Shown here: positions 17,978 through 25,968 of the stretch, piece after piece
Layout: each line of letters begins with the position of its first letter
Numbering within the stretch: the first letter of the stretch is position 1
DNA from: Thermodesulforhabdus norvegica
GTDB taxonomy: Bacteria > Desulfobacterota > Syntrophobacteria > Syntrophobacterales > Thermodesulforhabdaceae
Assembly (NCBI RefSeq): GCF_900114975.1
Contig: NZ_FOUU01000006.1
Span: forward strand, 62,001 to 126,000
Direction: 5' to 3'
DNA: 64,000 nucleotides
Program-made: the position numbers and the translations under genes
The notes under the pieces: model-generated
Database searches by the model: none
The model's input: only the letters and a program-made list of their open reading frames with translations
What the model was told of the DNA's origin: nothing

Positions 17978-19666
17978 ATGTCAGCTCTGGAAGAACTCTG
18001 GTTAAAACATTATGACGAAGGCGTCCCCAGGCATGCTGCATACCCGGAAGAGCCTCTTCCGTCGATCCTTCACAGAAATGTGCAAAAATGGGCGCACAAA
18101 CCCATAACGAACTTCTACGGAGCGGTTCTGACCTACGGCGATCTCTGGAGACAGATCAGTCGTATGGCGGAAGCCCTTTCAAGACTCGGGGTTAAGAAAG
18201 GCGATCGGGTTGCCATAATGCTTCCCAACTGTCCCCAGTATGTTGTTTCCTATTATGCTACTCTGTGGCTTGGAGCCGTTGTGGTTAACACCAACCCCAT
18301 GTACGTTGAACGCGAGATAGAACACCAGTGGAGCGATGCCGGAGTAAAGGTAGCCGTTGTCCTTGATCATCTATTTCCCAGGGTTGAAAAGGTCTACAGC
18401 AAGATCGGCGTTGAATACGTAATAGTTACAAGCTTTAGAGATGCTCTGCCCAGGCACCTTGCCCTTCTCTATCCCCTTAAAGCCAGGAAGCAGAAACTCT
18501 TTACCGCCGTGCCCTATTCAGATCGAGTTCTTCCCTACGGTAAACTTCTGAAGTCCAATCCACCCACCGAAGTCCAGTGCCCCGCGACCCTCGACGACAT
18601 CGCCCTTCTCCAGTATACAGGTGGAACCACGGGAATATCCAAGGGTGTTATACTAACACATCGCAACATAATGGCCAACGTGGTCCAGATCACCAAGTGG
18701 TTTCCCGACCTTGAGTGGGCCAGGGAAAGGATTGTCTGTATCCTGCCCTTCTTCCACGTTTTCGGCATGACCGCATGCATGAATTGGGCTTTATATACGG
18801 GAAGTTACATGCTCCTTATACCCAGATTTGAGATAAACGAATTTCTCAAACTCCTTCACAAATTCCGCCCGACCATATTTCCCGGGGTTCCGACCATCTA
18901 TGTGGCAATAGTCAACCATCCCGACATAAAGAAGTTTGATCTCTCTTCCGTTAAGTTCTGCATAACCGGATCGGCACCCATGCCCGTGGAAGTAATAAAC
19001 AGGTTTGAAAAAATGACGGGTAGCATTATAGTCGAGGGATTTGGACTTACCGAGTCAAGTCCCGTTACTCACTGCAACCCTCTTCACGGGCTTAGAAAGC
19101 CGGGTTCGGTAGGAATTCCCGTCTCCGACACCGAGTGCAAAATAGTTGATATAGAAACCGGAGAAAGAGAGCTGCCCATCGGTGAAGAAGGCGAGCTCGT
19201 CGTCAGAGGACCTCAGGTGATGAAGGGTTACTGGAATAAACCCGAGGAGACCGCCCAGGCTTTAAGAAACGGCTGGCTCTACACCGGAGACATTGCAAAG
19301 ATGGATGAGGATGGATACACCTACATCGTGGACCGAAAGAAGGACATGATCATCGCCGGTGGATACAACATCTATCCCCGTGAAATAGACGAGGTTCTGT
19401 ACTCTCATCCGAAGGTTCTGGATGCCGTGACGGTAGGAGTGCCCGATCCCTATCGCGGAGAAACCGTAAAGGTTTTTGTTGTGCCCAAGCCGGGTGAAAC
19501 TCTGACGCCGGAAGAGGTTATATCCTTCTGTAGAGAACGATTGGCCGCCTATAAAGTGCCCAAACTCGTGGAGATACGCGAAAGCCTGCCCAAAAGTGCC
19601 GTGGGTAAGGTGCTGAGAAAGGAACTCAGGGAAGAGGAATTGAGAAAACAGAAGCAGGCTTCCTGA
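17978..19666 (+). CDS. Long/medium-chain acyl-CoA synthetase (AMP-forming)
   Basis: A FadD-like adenylate-forming ligase of 562 residues that activates fatty or organic acids with ATP to acyl-CoA + AMP + PPi. Motifs: P-loop YTGGTTGISKGVILTHRN (about 213-230), GFGLTESSPVTHCNP (about 354-368), YTGDIAKMDEDGY and the hinge/catalytic region DRKKDMIIAGGYNIYPREIDE, ending with the catalytic lysine in KSAVGKVLRKEL. RBS GGAGGGGAGG is 10 nt before ATG. It follows etfBA and ends in its own terminator. Chain length preference is not readable. Confidence 0.93.
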   Translation: MSALEELWLKHYDEGVPRHAAYPEEPLPSILHRNVQKWAHKPITNFYGAVLTYGDLWRQISRMAEALSRLGVKKGDRVAIMLPNCPQYVVSYYATLWLGAVVVNTNPMYVEREIEHQWSDAGVKVAVVLDHLFPRVEKVYSKIGVEYVIVTSFRDALPRHLALLYPLKARKQKLFTAVPYSDRVLPYGKLLKSNPPTEVQCPATLDDIALLQYTGGTTGISKGVILTHRNIMANVVQITKWFPDLEWARERIVCILPFFHVFGMTACMNWALYTGSYMLLIPRFEINEFLKLLHKFRPTIFPGVPTIYVAIVNHPDIKKFDLSSVKFCITGSAPMPVEVINRFEKMTGSIIVEGFGLTESSPVTHCNPLHGLRKPGSVGIPVSDTECKIVDIETGERELPIGEEGELVVRGPQVMKGYWNKPEETAQALRNGWLYTGDIAKMDEDGYTYIVDRKKDMIIAGGYNIYPREIDEVLYSHPKVLDAVTVGVPDPYRGETVKVFVVPKPGETLTPEEVISFCRERLAAYKVPKLVEIRESLPKSAVGKVLRKELREEELRKQKQAS

Positions 19667-19674
19667 TTTCTGTG

Positions 19675-19710
19675 CGCCTCCTTGTCAGAGATGACAAGGA
19701 GGCGTTTTTT
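19675..19710 (+). terminator. Strong intrinsic terminator after acyl-CoA synthetase
   Basis: A 13-bp perfect stem, CGCCTCCTTGTCA with its complement, over a GAGA tetraloop, followed by six Ts. Confidence 0.95.
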
Positions 19711-19801
19711 AAGAGCTCTGCCGGTAAAGTCTTCCATAGTCGGCATGAACTTCTCGCGGCGAAAGGAAAGGCTTTAACACTTCACGGGTTGCGGGACGTC
19801 A

Positions 19802-20383
19802 TTACGAAGGGTCTGAAATAACAGAGGGCCAGGGCTTAATGAGGTCATTCTGAATGCCAAGGTGCTCCATAATCCTTGCGACAATAAAATCCACAAGGTC
19901 ATTCAGGCTTTCAGGTTTGTGGTAAAAGGCCGGCATTGCGGGCAAAATCACCGCGCCCATCCGCGCGCATTTCAACATGTTCTCGATGTGCACCATGTTA
20001 AGTGGTGTTTCTCTGGGAACGAGAATCAACAGCCTGCGCTCCTTAAGGCATACATCCGCCGTTCTGTGTATTATGTTCCGACCGGTACCGCTGGCAATCG
20101 CGGCCATGGTAGCCATCGTGCAGGGAACCACGACCATTGCATTGAACCTGTGGGAGCCGCTGACAAAAGGTGCCGTGAAATCTCCGGCTTGATAAAAGCG
20201 CACACCATCGGGAAGATCTTTCGATATATCCTCCCCTATCTCGAATTCATAAACATAACGCCCGGCGCTGGAGGCTATGACATGAAGAACCACATCACGG
20301 TAGCTCGCCAGCTCCTCGATAAGCCGTCTGGCATAAACAGCCCCACTGGCACCCGTTATACCTACAATAATTTCTCTACTCAA
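19802..20383 (-). CDS. ubiX: UbiX-family flavin prenyltransferase
   Basis: UbiX prenylates FMN to make the cofactor of UbiD decarboxylases. The 193-residue protein shows REIIVGITGASGAVYARRL at the N terminus, VVVPCTMATMAAIASG in the middle, and LILVPRETPLNMVHIENML and PAMPAFYHKPESLNDLVDF later. I prefer the TTG at 20383, which follows AGGAGAAAGGGC and gives the usual N terminus; an ATG at 20401 adds six residues but has no ribosome site. Last gene of the mqn operon. Its prenyl-FMN would serve a UbiD-type decarboxylase acting late in menaquinone synthesis; no UbiD gene lies in the window. Confidence 0.9.
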   Translation of the reverse strand: MSREIIVGITGASGAVYARRLIEELASYRDVVLHVIASSAGRYVYEFEIGEDISKDLPDGVRFYQAGDFTAPFVSGSHRFNAMVVVPCTMATMAAIASGTGRNIIHRTADVCLKERRLLILVPRETPLNMVHIENMLKCARMGAVILPAMPAFYHKPESLNDLVDFIVARIMEHLGIQNDLIKPWPSVISDPS

Positions 20384-20402
20384 AGCCCTTTCTCCTACCA
20401 TC

Positions 20403-21281
20403 TCATGTGCAAATGCAAGCTTCCCTGCCCTGTGAAAATATTTCGATTTCCGGGTTTGAAGATATCAGACCGTTTTCATTAAGCAGGGCAAAATAGTGTC
20501 TGAGACCACCTATCTGTTCTTCATCGAGGTCATAATGAAGCTGGTCAAAATAAGAATGGAGATCACTCTCCGTGAGGAAGGTCGTCATTGCTGACTCCCT
20601 CACGATCTTCACCCTGTTTAGCCATCCCCACCGCTTTGCCTCGTGAAAGACGGCAACACTTCGTTCGATTTCATCGGCCCTTTTTTCGGCGATTTCACGA
20701 CGGCAGACCCACAGGGCAAAAACAAAAGGCAGACCCGTCCAGTCCCACCACAGCTTTCCGAGGTCATATACCCGGGGATAGATGTTTTTCTTCCACCAAT
20801 ACAGCGCTTCATCGCCTATTGCAAGATACGATTCAGGAAGTTTCTCAGACGACAGGCCTCCAGCTCCCGTTTGCCAGAGCGGCCTCAGGCTTTTCACGAA
20901 GGTACATTCCAGACCAAAGGCATTCCTGGTAAGAATTTTAAGGAGTGCCACCGAGGCATGAGATTGCGGAGTAACATGAATGGGAGATCGATCAAGCTGA
21001 TGTATCTCATATCGGCTAAAAAGAAGCACGCTCTTCACGTGTCCCCGGCAGGAAATGCTCAAATCCGGCAATATTAAGTAGCGATCGCTCCGAAGGGCAT
21101 ACTCGATAGATGACACGACACTTATGTCGAGTCGTCCCGTTTTTATGAGTTCGTTAAGCTCAGCGGGCGAGCCGTAAACGAAGGAGAAATCGTGTTTGAT
21201 GGTCCCCTGCTCCAGAGGATAATAAATGGGTAAAACGTTCAGATAGCCTATTCTTCCAACACGAAGTCTTCTTCCAGCCAC
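20403..21281 (-). CDS. mqnA: Chorismate dehydratase MqnA (futalosine pathway)
   Basis: MqnA dehydrates chorismate to 3-enolpyruvyl-benzoate, the entry to the futalosine menaquinone pathway. The 292-residue protein has the periplasmic-binding-like fold with blocks RVGRIGYLNVLPIYYPLE, LDISVVSSIEYALRSDRY, VHVTP-like VTPQSHASVALLKIL and YLAIGDEALYW. The start is GTG at 21281 after GGGGAAG and lies 34 bp inside the end of the deaminase gene. Assignment rests on these blocks and on being among mqnC, mqnE and a deaminase. Confidence 0.93.
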   Translation of the reverse strand: MAGRRLRVGRIGYLNVLPIYYPLEQGTIKHDFSFVYGSPAELNELIKTGRLDISVVSSIEYALRSDRYLILPDLSISCRGHVKSVLLFSRYEIHQLDRSPIHVTPQSHASVALLKILTRNAFGLECTFVKSLRPLWQTGAGGLSSEKLPESYLAIGDEALYWWKKNIYPRVYDLGKLWWDWTGLPFVFALWVCRREIAEKRADEIERSVAVFHEAKRWGWLNRVKIVRESAMTTFLTESDLHSYFDQLHYDLDEEQIGGLRHYFALLNENGLISSNPEIEIFSQGREACICT

Positions 21282-22474
21282 CTTATCTTCCCCTTTACGC
21301 CGCTTTCAATAACCGTTTCGGTAATTGTGTCTCTGGATGCCGAGCCTTCCGGAGATACCAGCAAATAGGGCATACGGGTATTTCCGGTAAAGAAACGAAA
21401 AGCCGTAAAGGAGGCACTTTTGAGGACCCCATCAGGGTGCAGATCTCTATAGCAATCAATAACCGACGCTATTTCACGAAACATATTCAAGTCTGGAGAA
21501 CTTGCCAGGCTGTCGGTTCCGAAGAGGACCGGAATTCCAAGCTCATAAGCTTTAACGATATCAGGGCGCCCTACTTTGAGAAATTCATTACTTCTTAAAC
21601 AAAAACACAGGTGTGATCCATGGGATCGCACGATCTGCCAGTCATTATCGTCGAAGTGGATGCAATGAATCAGGAGTGTTTTACTGTCTAGAACCTTCCG
21701 GCTTTCCAGGTACTTGACGGGGCTGACTCCCGGCGGCTCCCAGCCCGGTACCCATCGTCCGAGTTCTTCGAGCAATTCACGGCATGCCCCTTTTCCCGTC
21801 AGCATAAATTCCCGCTCATCGGGATGCTCGCCGATGTGAATCGTAAAGGGCCTGCCTCGTGATCTACACCACCGATAGGTCTGAGAAATAAGCCTTGAGG
21901 ATGTAGAATAGACGGCATGAGGAACAAGGCTTATGTGACGGGTAAACCTTCCATCGAGGAAGTAGCGTCTCTGATCTTCCTTAAGAGCATCGTAAATGTC
22001 GTAAACATTAAACCCAAGAAGTTCCCAGAAAACATGGCGGTAGGGAAGTTTTTCGCCTTCCTCCTCCTTCAAAATCGGGATGTTGGTTATATCACCAACG
22101 AGACAGGTCCCGCATTGCCATACCTTTCTCAGTTCTCTACGGAAAGCTTCAACAACCTGATCCATCGGGAGCTGCGATCTGAGCCGGATTAATCTTCGCA
22201 CCCAGGTAAAATAATCATCCGCTTCAATTAAAGAGTGAGCTGACAGTTCCAGATGAGTATGACCGTTTACAAGGGCCGGAAAAAGGGCACATCCGGGATA
22301 ATCTCTGATTTTTGCAGATTGAATCCCCCATGATCTTTTCAAATCTCTTCTGTCTCCAGCGCAAATTGCCTCCCCCTTTTCGGGATCAAATATGATGGCT
22401 CCACCTTCCAGCCACCCCGACTCGGAAAACACCCACGATGCAGTTATCAGGTAGAAGTCACCTTCAGGCTGCAT
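21248..22474 (-). CDS. mqnX: Amidohydrolase, probable 6-amino-6-deoxyfutalosine deaminase
   Basis: A 408-residue metal-dependent amidohydrolase with ALVNGHTHLELSAHS (the HxH metal motif), a mid-domain His HIGEHPDE, the LIHCIHFDD block and the terminal metal Asp in LFGTDSLASSPDLN. The last reads GTDS rather than GTDG. Set between mqnC and mqnA, it most likely deaminates aminodeoxyfutalosine to futalosine, the route used where MqnB then acts on futalosine. It overlaps mqnC by 11 bp and mqnA by 34 bp. The fold is sure; the substrate is from context. Confidence 0.8.
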   Translation of the reverse strand: MQPEGDFYLITASWVFSESGWLEGGAIIFDPEKGEAICAGDRRDLKRSWGIQSAKIRDYPGCALFPALVNGHTHLELSAHSLIEADDYFTWVRRLIRLRSQLPMDQVVEAFRRELRKVWQCGTCLVGDITNIPILKEEEGEKLPYRHVFWELLGFNVYDIYDALKEDQRRYFLDGRFTRHISLVPHAVYSTSSRLISQTYRWCRSRGRPFTIHIGEHPDEREFMLTGKGACRELLEELGRWVPGWEPPGVSPVKYLESRKVLDSKTLLIHCIHFDDNDWQIVRSHGSHLCFCLRSNEFLKVGRPDIVKAYELGIPVLFGTDSLASSPDLNMFREIASVIDCYRDLHPDGVLKSASFTAFRFFTGNTRMPYLLVSPEGSASRDTITETVIESGVKGKIRWLEEDFVLEE

Positions 22475-23579
22475 CGTCCCTTTCCTGAACCCATTCGTAC
22501 TTCATGGTTCGCTGCCTTGGTATGAAACCGGCCGATTTTATTATTCTCCTGATTTCGTCCAGGGACATGCGGAAGGAAACGCCTGCTGCGGCAACGACAT
22601 TTTCTTCTATCATGGTGGATCCAAAGTCGTTTGCCCCGAAAAACAAAGCCATCTGTGCCACATAGGGGCCCATGGTAACCCAGGAAGCCTGCAGGTTATC
22701 GAAATTGTCAAGGGCTATCCGTGACACGGCCAGAAGGCGAAGGTACTCAACACTCGTTTCCGGACGCTTCCAGGAAAGCGCCGTGTTCCCGGGCTGGAAA
22801 GCCCAGGGGATGAAGGCCGTAAAACCGCCCGTACGATCCTGCAGTTCTCTCAGGGCTATGAGATGTCGAACCCTGTCCTCTCTGCTTTCCAGATGACCGA
22901 ACATCATTGTGGCAGTGGTTCTCAGCCCCTGCCTGTGTGCTTCTTCCATAACTTCCAGCCATTCCCCTGCGGTGCATTTGCGGGGAGAAACCCTCATTCT
23001 GATTTCATCCACAAGAATTTCGGCACCTCCGCCAGGTATGGAATCAAGACCGGCGGCAACAAGCCTCCTTATTGTTTCCGATACTGAAATACCTTCAAGC
23101 TTTGAAAAGAAAACTATCTCTGGAGGTGAAAAGGCGTGGATGTGGATTCCGGGAAATCTCATTTTTATGAATCTCAGCAGGTCTTCATAAAAAGACAGAG
23201 GAAGATCGGGGTTATGACCTCCCTGCAGGAGTATCTGAGTTCCGCCTAACCTGACGGTCTCTTCTATTTTCCGCTCCAGCTCATCTTTCGATATCACAAA
23301 CCCTTCGGGATGCCCCGGGGGTCTGTAATAAGCGCAAAACTTACAGCCGGAAACGCAGATGTTTGAGTAATTGATATTCCGGTCTATTACGTAGCTCACA
23401 TAGGGCTCCGGGTGTTTTTTCATGCGAATAGCATGGGCAAGTCGCCCGAGGAGGAAAAGATCTGCCTTTTCGTAAAGCTGAACAATTTCTTCGTAGCCTA
23501 AACGGCTTCCTGCCATGACCTTATCCGAAATTTTTTTCAGGCTATCTTCCACAGCGAGCCCCCTTAAAGGTTCTTTCAT
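22464..23579 (-). CDS. mqnC: Cyclic dehypoxanthinyl futalosine synthase MqnC (radical SAM)
   Basis: Radical SAM enzyme that cyclises dehypoxanthine futalosine. The 371 residues carry the cluster motif CVSGCKFC (Cys-x3-Cys-x2-Cys, about 76-83) after RNINYSNI, then ILLQGGHNPDLPLSFY, GLDSIPGGGAEILVDE, and FMFGHLE-type TMMFGHLESREDR. The QGG/HNPDLP pattern and C-terminal EENVVAAAGV favour MqnC over MqnE. One nucleotide separates it from mqnE upstream. Confidence 0.94.
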   Translation of the reverse strand: MKEPLRGLAVEDSLKKISDKVMAGSRLGYEEIVQLYEKADLFLLGRLAHAIRMKKHPEPYVSYVIDRNINYSNICVSGCKFCAYYRPPGHPEGFVISKDELERKIEETVRLGGTQILLQGGHNPDLPLSFYEDLLRFIKMRFPGIHIHAFSPPEIVFFSKLEGISVSETIRRLVAAGLDSIPGGGAEILVDEIRMRVSPRKCTAGEWLEVMEEAHRQGLRTTATMMFGHLESREDRVRHLIALRELQDRTGGFTAFIPWAFQPGNTALSWKRPETSVEYLRLLAVSRIALDNFDNLQASWVTMGPYVAQMALFFGANDFGSTMIEENVVAAAGVSFRMSLDEIRRIIKSAGFIPRQRTMKYEWVQERDDAA

Positions 23580-23580
23580 T

Positions 23581-24660
23581 CTATTTCGTCAGGGGTTCGA
23601 AAAAGCTGTTTCTCTCCACGGGTCTAAACCCTGCGGAGGTTATGAGGTATTCGATTTCTTCCCTCGTAAGAGCTTCTTCGGATTCAGCTCCGGCCATGTG
23701 ACCTATTTTTTCCTCTATGACGGTCCCGTCGAAGTCGTCGGCCCCGAAAAACAGAGCAAGCTGGGCGAGTTTTACCGTGAGCATAACCCAATATGCTTTG
23801 ATGTGAGGAATGTTATCCAGAACAAGGCGGCTTACTGCTATGGTTCTCAGTATATCGACACCTGTAGGGCCGGGAATATCCCGTAACGGCGATTTCTTTG
23901 CGAGAAAAGGTAGTGGAATGAAACAAACGAATCCGCCCGTTTCGTCCTGAAGGTCTCTTAACTTCAGCAGGTGATCAATTCTATCGTGGAAAGACTCTAA
24001 ATGCCCGAAAAGCATGGTTGCATTGCTTTTTATGCCAAGACGATGAGCCGTCCTCATAACCTCAAGCCACTCATCACCGCTTATCTTTGCAGGGCATATT
24101 CGGGCTCTTACAGAGGGGGCAAAGATTTCCGCACCGCCGCCCGGGAGCATATCAAGTCCGGCATCCTTAAGCCGTTCAAGAACCCAGGCTACGGACTTTC
24201 CTTCTCTGGAAGCTATGTGGGCTATTTCAACGGCCGTAAAAGCTTTAACTATAACGTCGGGCCTCCATGATTTGACGGCTCTGATAATCTCTTCGTAGTA
24301 GTCAAAGGGTAATTCAGGATGACACCCCCCTACGATGTGAACTTCCGTTATTGCATGTGACCCTGGTTCGTTCAGCTTCCCAATGATGTCTTCAACGGCC
24401 AGTTCGAATGCTTCGGGATCCCCGGGGCGCTTTCCAAAAGCACAGAAGGCGCATCCGTTCACGCAGATATTTGAATAGTTGATGTGGCGATTTACCACGT
24501 AGTAGGCCCTATCATCGTGCAGTCCGGTTCTCACCAGATGGGCCAATTCTCCCACATCCAGGATATCGGGCCATTTAAAAAGTGCTTCCGCATCCTGCCT
24601 GTTCAGTCTGTCGCCCTGCTCAATTTTTTTTCGAATACTTTCAAATTTCCCAGAATTCAT
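23581..24660 (-). CDS. mqnE: Aminodeoxyfutalosine synthase MqnE (radical SAM)
   Basis: Radical SAM enzyme that joins 3-enolpyruvyl-benzoate to the 5'-deoxyadenosyl radical. The 359-residue protein has RHINYSNICVNGCAFC (cluster Cys about 72, 76, 79), VHIVGGCHPELPFDYY, DMLPGGGAEIFAP and NATMLFGHLESFHDR. The VGG-CHPELP pattern is typical of MqnE, distinguishing it from the neighbouring MqnC paralog. First enzyme gene after tetR, separated by two nucleotides. Confidence 0.94.
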   Translation of the reverse strand: MNSGKFESIRKKIEQGDRLNRQDAEALFKWPDILDVGELAHLVRTGLHDDRAYYVVNRHINYSNICVNGCAFCAFGKRPGDPEAFELAVEDIIGKLNEPGSHAITEVHIVGGCHPELPFDYYEEIIRAVKSWRPDVIVKAFTAVEIAHIASREGKSVAWVLERLKDAGLDMLPGGGAEIFAPSVRARICPAKISGDEWLEVMRTAHRLGIKSNATMLFGHLESFHDRIDHLLKLRDLQDETGGFVCFIPLPFLAKKSPLRDIPGPTGVDILRTIAVSRLVLDNIPHIKAYWVMLTVKLAQLALFFGADDFDGTVIEEKIGHMAGAESEEALTREEIEYLITSAGFRPVERNSFFEPLTK

Positions 24661-24662
24661 GG

Positions 24663-25331
24663 TCAGCTCTCGGAATTATACCCTTTAAAGCCCCTGGCGA
24701 TGATCTTTACCAGATTATCGATTTTATTTTGCAAAACCTCGTCCTCCGCCCGGAAAATGCCGGACTCGGCATCCCAGAATTCAACGAAGTAGGCCTGCAC
24801 GAAGCGGTCCAGCACAGCATCTAGGAAGAAAACCGCCGTTGAAACGTCTATCTCCGGAGATATTTCGCCTCTTTCAATGCCTTCCAGAATCAGGTGCTTC
24901 AGGTACTCGGCAGAAAAGATGTGAAGTTTTCTTATGAGGCTGTCCCTTAAGGGAAAATCTTCCTGAAACAGCAGTCTTAGATAGAGCCCGTAGACTTCCG
25001 GATTTTCTCTGGCAAATTTTATACCCGCCCAGGCGGTTGCCCTTATTTTATCGTAAAAGGACGCATCACCGCTGTTACCACTTTTGATCTTTCTCAGAGC
25101 ATCTTTAGCCATTGAGACGCAGCGATCAAAGACGAACTGAAACAAACCTTCCTTGCTTCCGAAGTACTGGAATAAGGAACCCTTTGCGATTCCCAATCTT
25201 TCCACCAGCCGGTTCATGCTGGCTCTGTGGAACCCGTAACGGGAAAACTCGTGAATGGCTTCTTTGATAATGCGTTGCTGTTTTTCTGTGGAAAGCTTCA
25301 AAAAAACCCTGGTGGGCGCCTCACCAGTCAT
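24663..25331 (-). CDS. TetR-family regulator at the head of the menaquinone operon
   Basis: 222 residues with an N-terminal TetR helix-turn-helix (KQQRIIKEAIHEFSRYGFHRAS... GIAKGSLFQYFGSKEGLF, about 15-60) and a helical ligand domain with no Cys or metal motifs of note. I chose the ATG at 25331, which follows GGAGGACGAGGG; a longer frame upstream would run through the operator. It is first in the tetR-mqnE-mqnC-mqnX-mqnA-ubiX operon, and a perfect palindrome overlaps the predicted -10 element, so it probably represses itself and the whole pathway. The inducer is unknown. Confidence 0.92.
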   Translation of the reverse strand: MTGEAPTRVFLKLSTEKQQRIIKEAIHEFSRYGFHRASMNRLVERLGIAKGSLFQYFGSKEGLFQFVFDRCVSMAKDALRKIKSGNSGDASFYDKIRATAWAGIKFARENPEVYGLYLRLLFQEDFPLRDSLIRKLHIFSAEYLKHLILEGIERGEISPEIDVSTAVFFLDAVLDRFVQAYFVEFWDAESGIFRAEDEVLQNKIDNLVKIIARGFKGYNSES

Positions 25332-25350
25332 CCCTCGTCCTCCGGCTTTG

Positions 25351-25366
25351 ATGACCATCTGGTCAT
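25351..25366. promoter_or_regulatory. TetR-type operator ATGACCA-TC-TGGTCAT
   Basis: A perfect 7-bp inverted repeat with a 2-bp spacer, 19 bp before the tetR start. It overlaps the predicted minus-strand -10 hexamer by two bases. A partial copy (ATGACC at 25409-25414) lies nearer the divergent gene. Confidence 0.7.
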
Positions 25367-25391
25367 TACACCTGTCCTGTCTTTGCGTCAA
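25365..25391 (-). promoter_or_regulatory. Sigma-70 promoter candidate for tetR-mqn operon
   Basis: On the minus strand TTGACG (25386-25391) and TGTAAT (25365-25370) are good hexamers, though the 15-bp spacing is short. The TetR palindrome covers the -10 edge and the likely start of transcription. Confidence 0.45.
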
Positions 25392-25507
25392 GCCATTAAT
25401 TTTTTGTGATGACCTCTCGTCGATTTAAGGTTAAATAAAGTAATAGTAAGAAGTTTTCTCGAGGGCTTATAAAGTTTCGTGGGCTTTCATCGCAGGGAGG
25501 TAAAGGC

Positions 25508-25927
25508 ATGCAGAGAAAGGCAAAGTACCGTCTGATGGTCACAAGGAGAGAAATGCTCTATGTGCACGATGAGTTCGATCACACGCTCATGCTGGTCGAA
25601 ATGGAGGGAGAGCCCATAGAGTACCAACCGGGCGTTGCCGGAAAGTTCGTATCCCGAAGATCCGTTACCTTCCACGACCGTGTTAGAGGCACGGGCAAGA
25701 TGATGGGCTATGCCATCACGACCTTTGAGGAAGGCGCAATTTACAGCAGGTTCGAGGGGCAGAGAGACGGCAATACTAAGTTAACGAAGGGTACCTGGAC
25801 GGTTTATAAGGGATTGGGTAAACTCCAGGGTATTACGGGGTCCGGTACCTTCACAGTGGTTCCTGGAGAGCGTGATAGAGAGTACATACTCGACATTGAA
25901 GGAGAATACGAGCTACCCGGAGCTTAG
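25508..25927 (+). CDS. Conserved-looking protein of unknown function, beta-rich
   Basis: 139 residues, no signal peptide or membrane segment. The second half (FEEGAIYSRFEGQRDG..., KLTKGTWTVYKGLGKLQGITGSGTFTV) alternates charged and aromatic residues with Gly turns, as in small beta-barrels of the allene-oxide-cyclase/DUF3224 kind; this likeness is by eye only. The ATG at 25508 follows GGGAGG. It is divergent from tetR, and a partial TetR half-site lies in its upstream region, so it may be under the same regulator. It ends in a clear terminator. I cannot name a function. Confidence 0.75.
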   Translation: MQRKAKYRLMVTRREMLYVHDEFDHTLMLVEMEGEPIEYQPGVAGKFVSRRSVTFHDRVRGTGKMMGYAITTFEEGAIYSRFEGQRDGNTKLTKGTWTVYKGLGKLQGITGSGTFTVVPGERDREYILDIEGEYELPGA

Positions 25928-25941
25928 GAATAGGAATGACG

Positions 25942-25968
25942 ATGCCGGGAGCATTCCCGGCATTTTTT
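25942..25968 (+). terminator. Intrinsic terminator
   Basis: ATGCCGGGA pairs with TCCCGGCAT over a GCAT loop and is followed by a T-run. It ends the 139-residue protein gene and reaches the recJ stop on the other strand. Confidence 0.9.
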
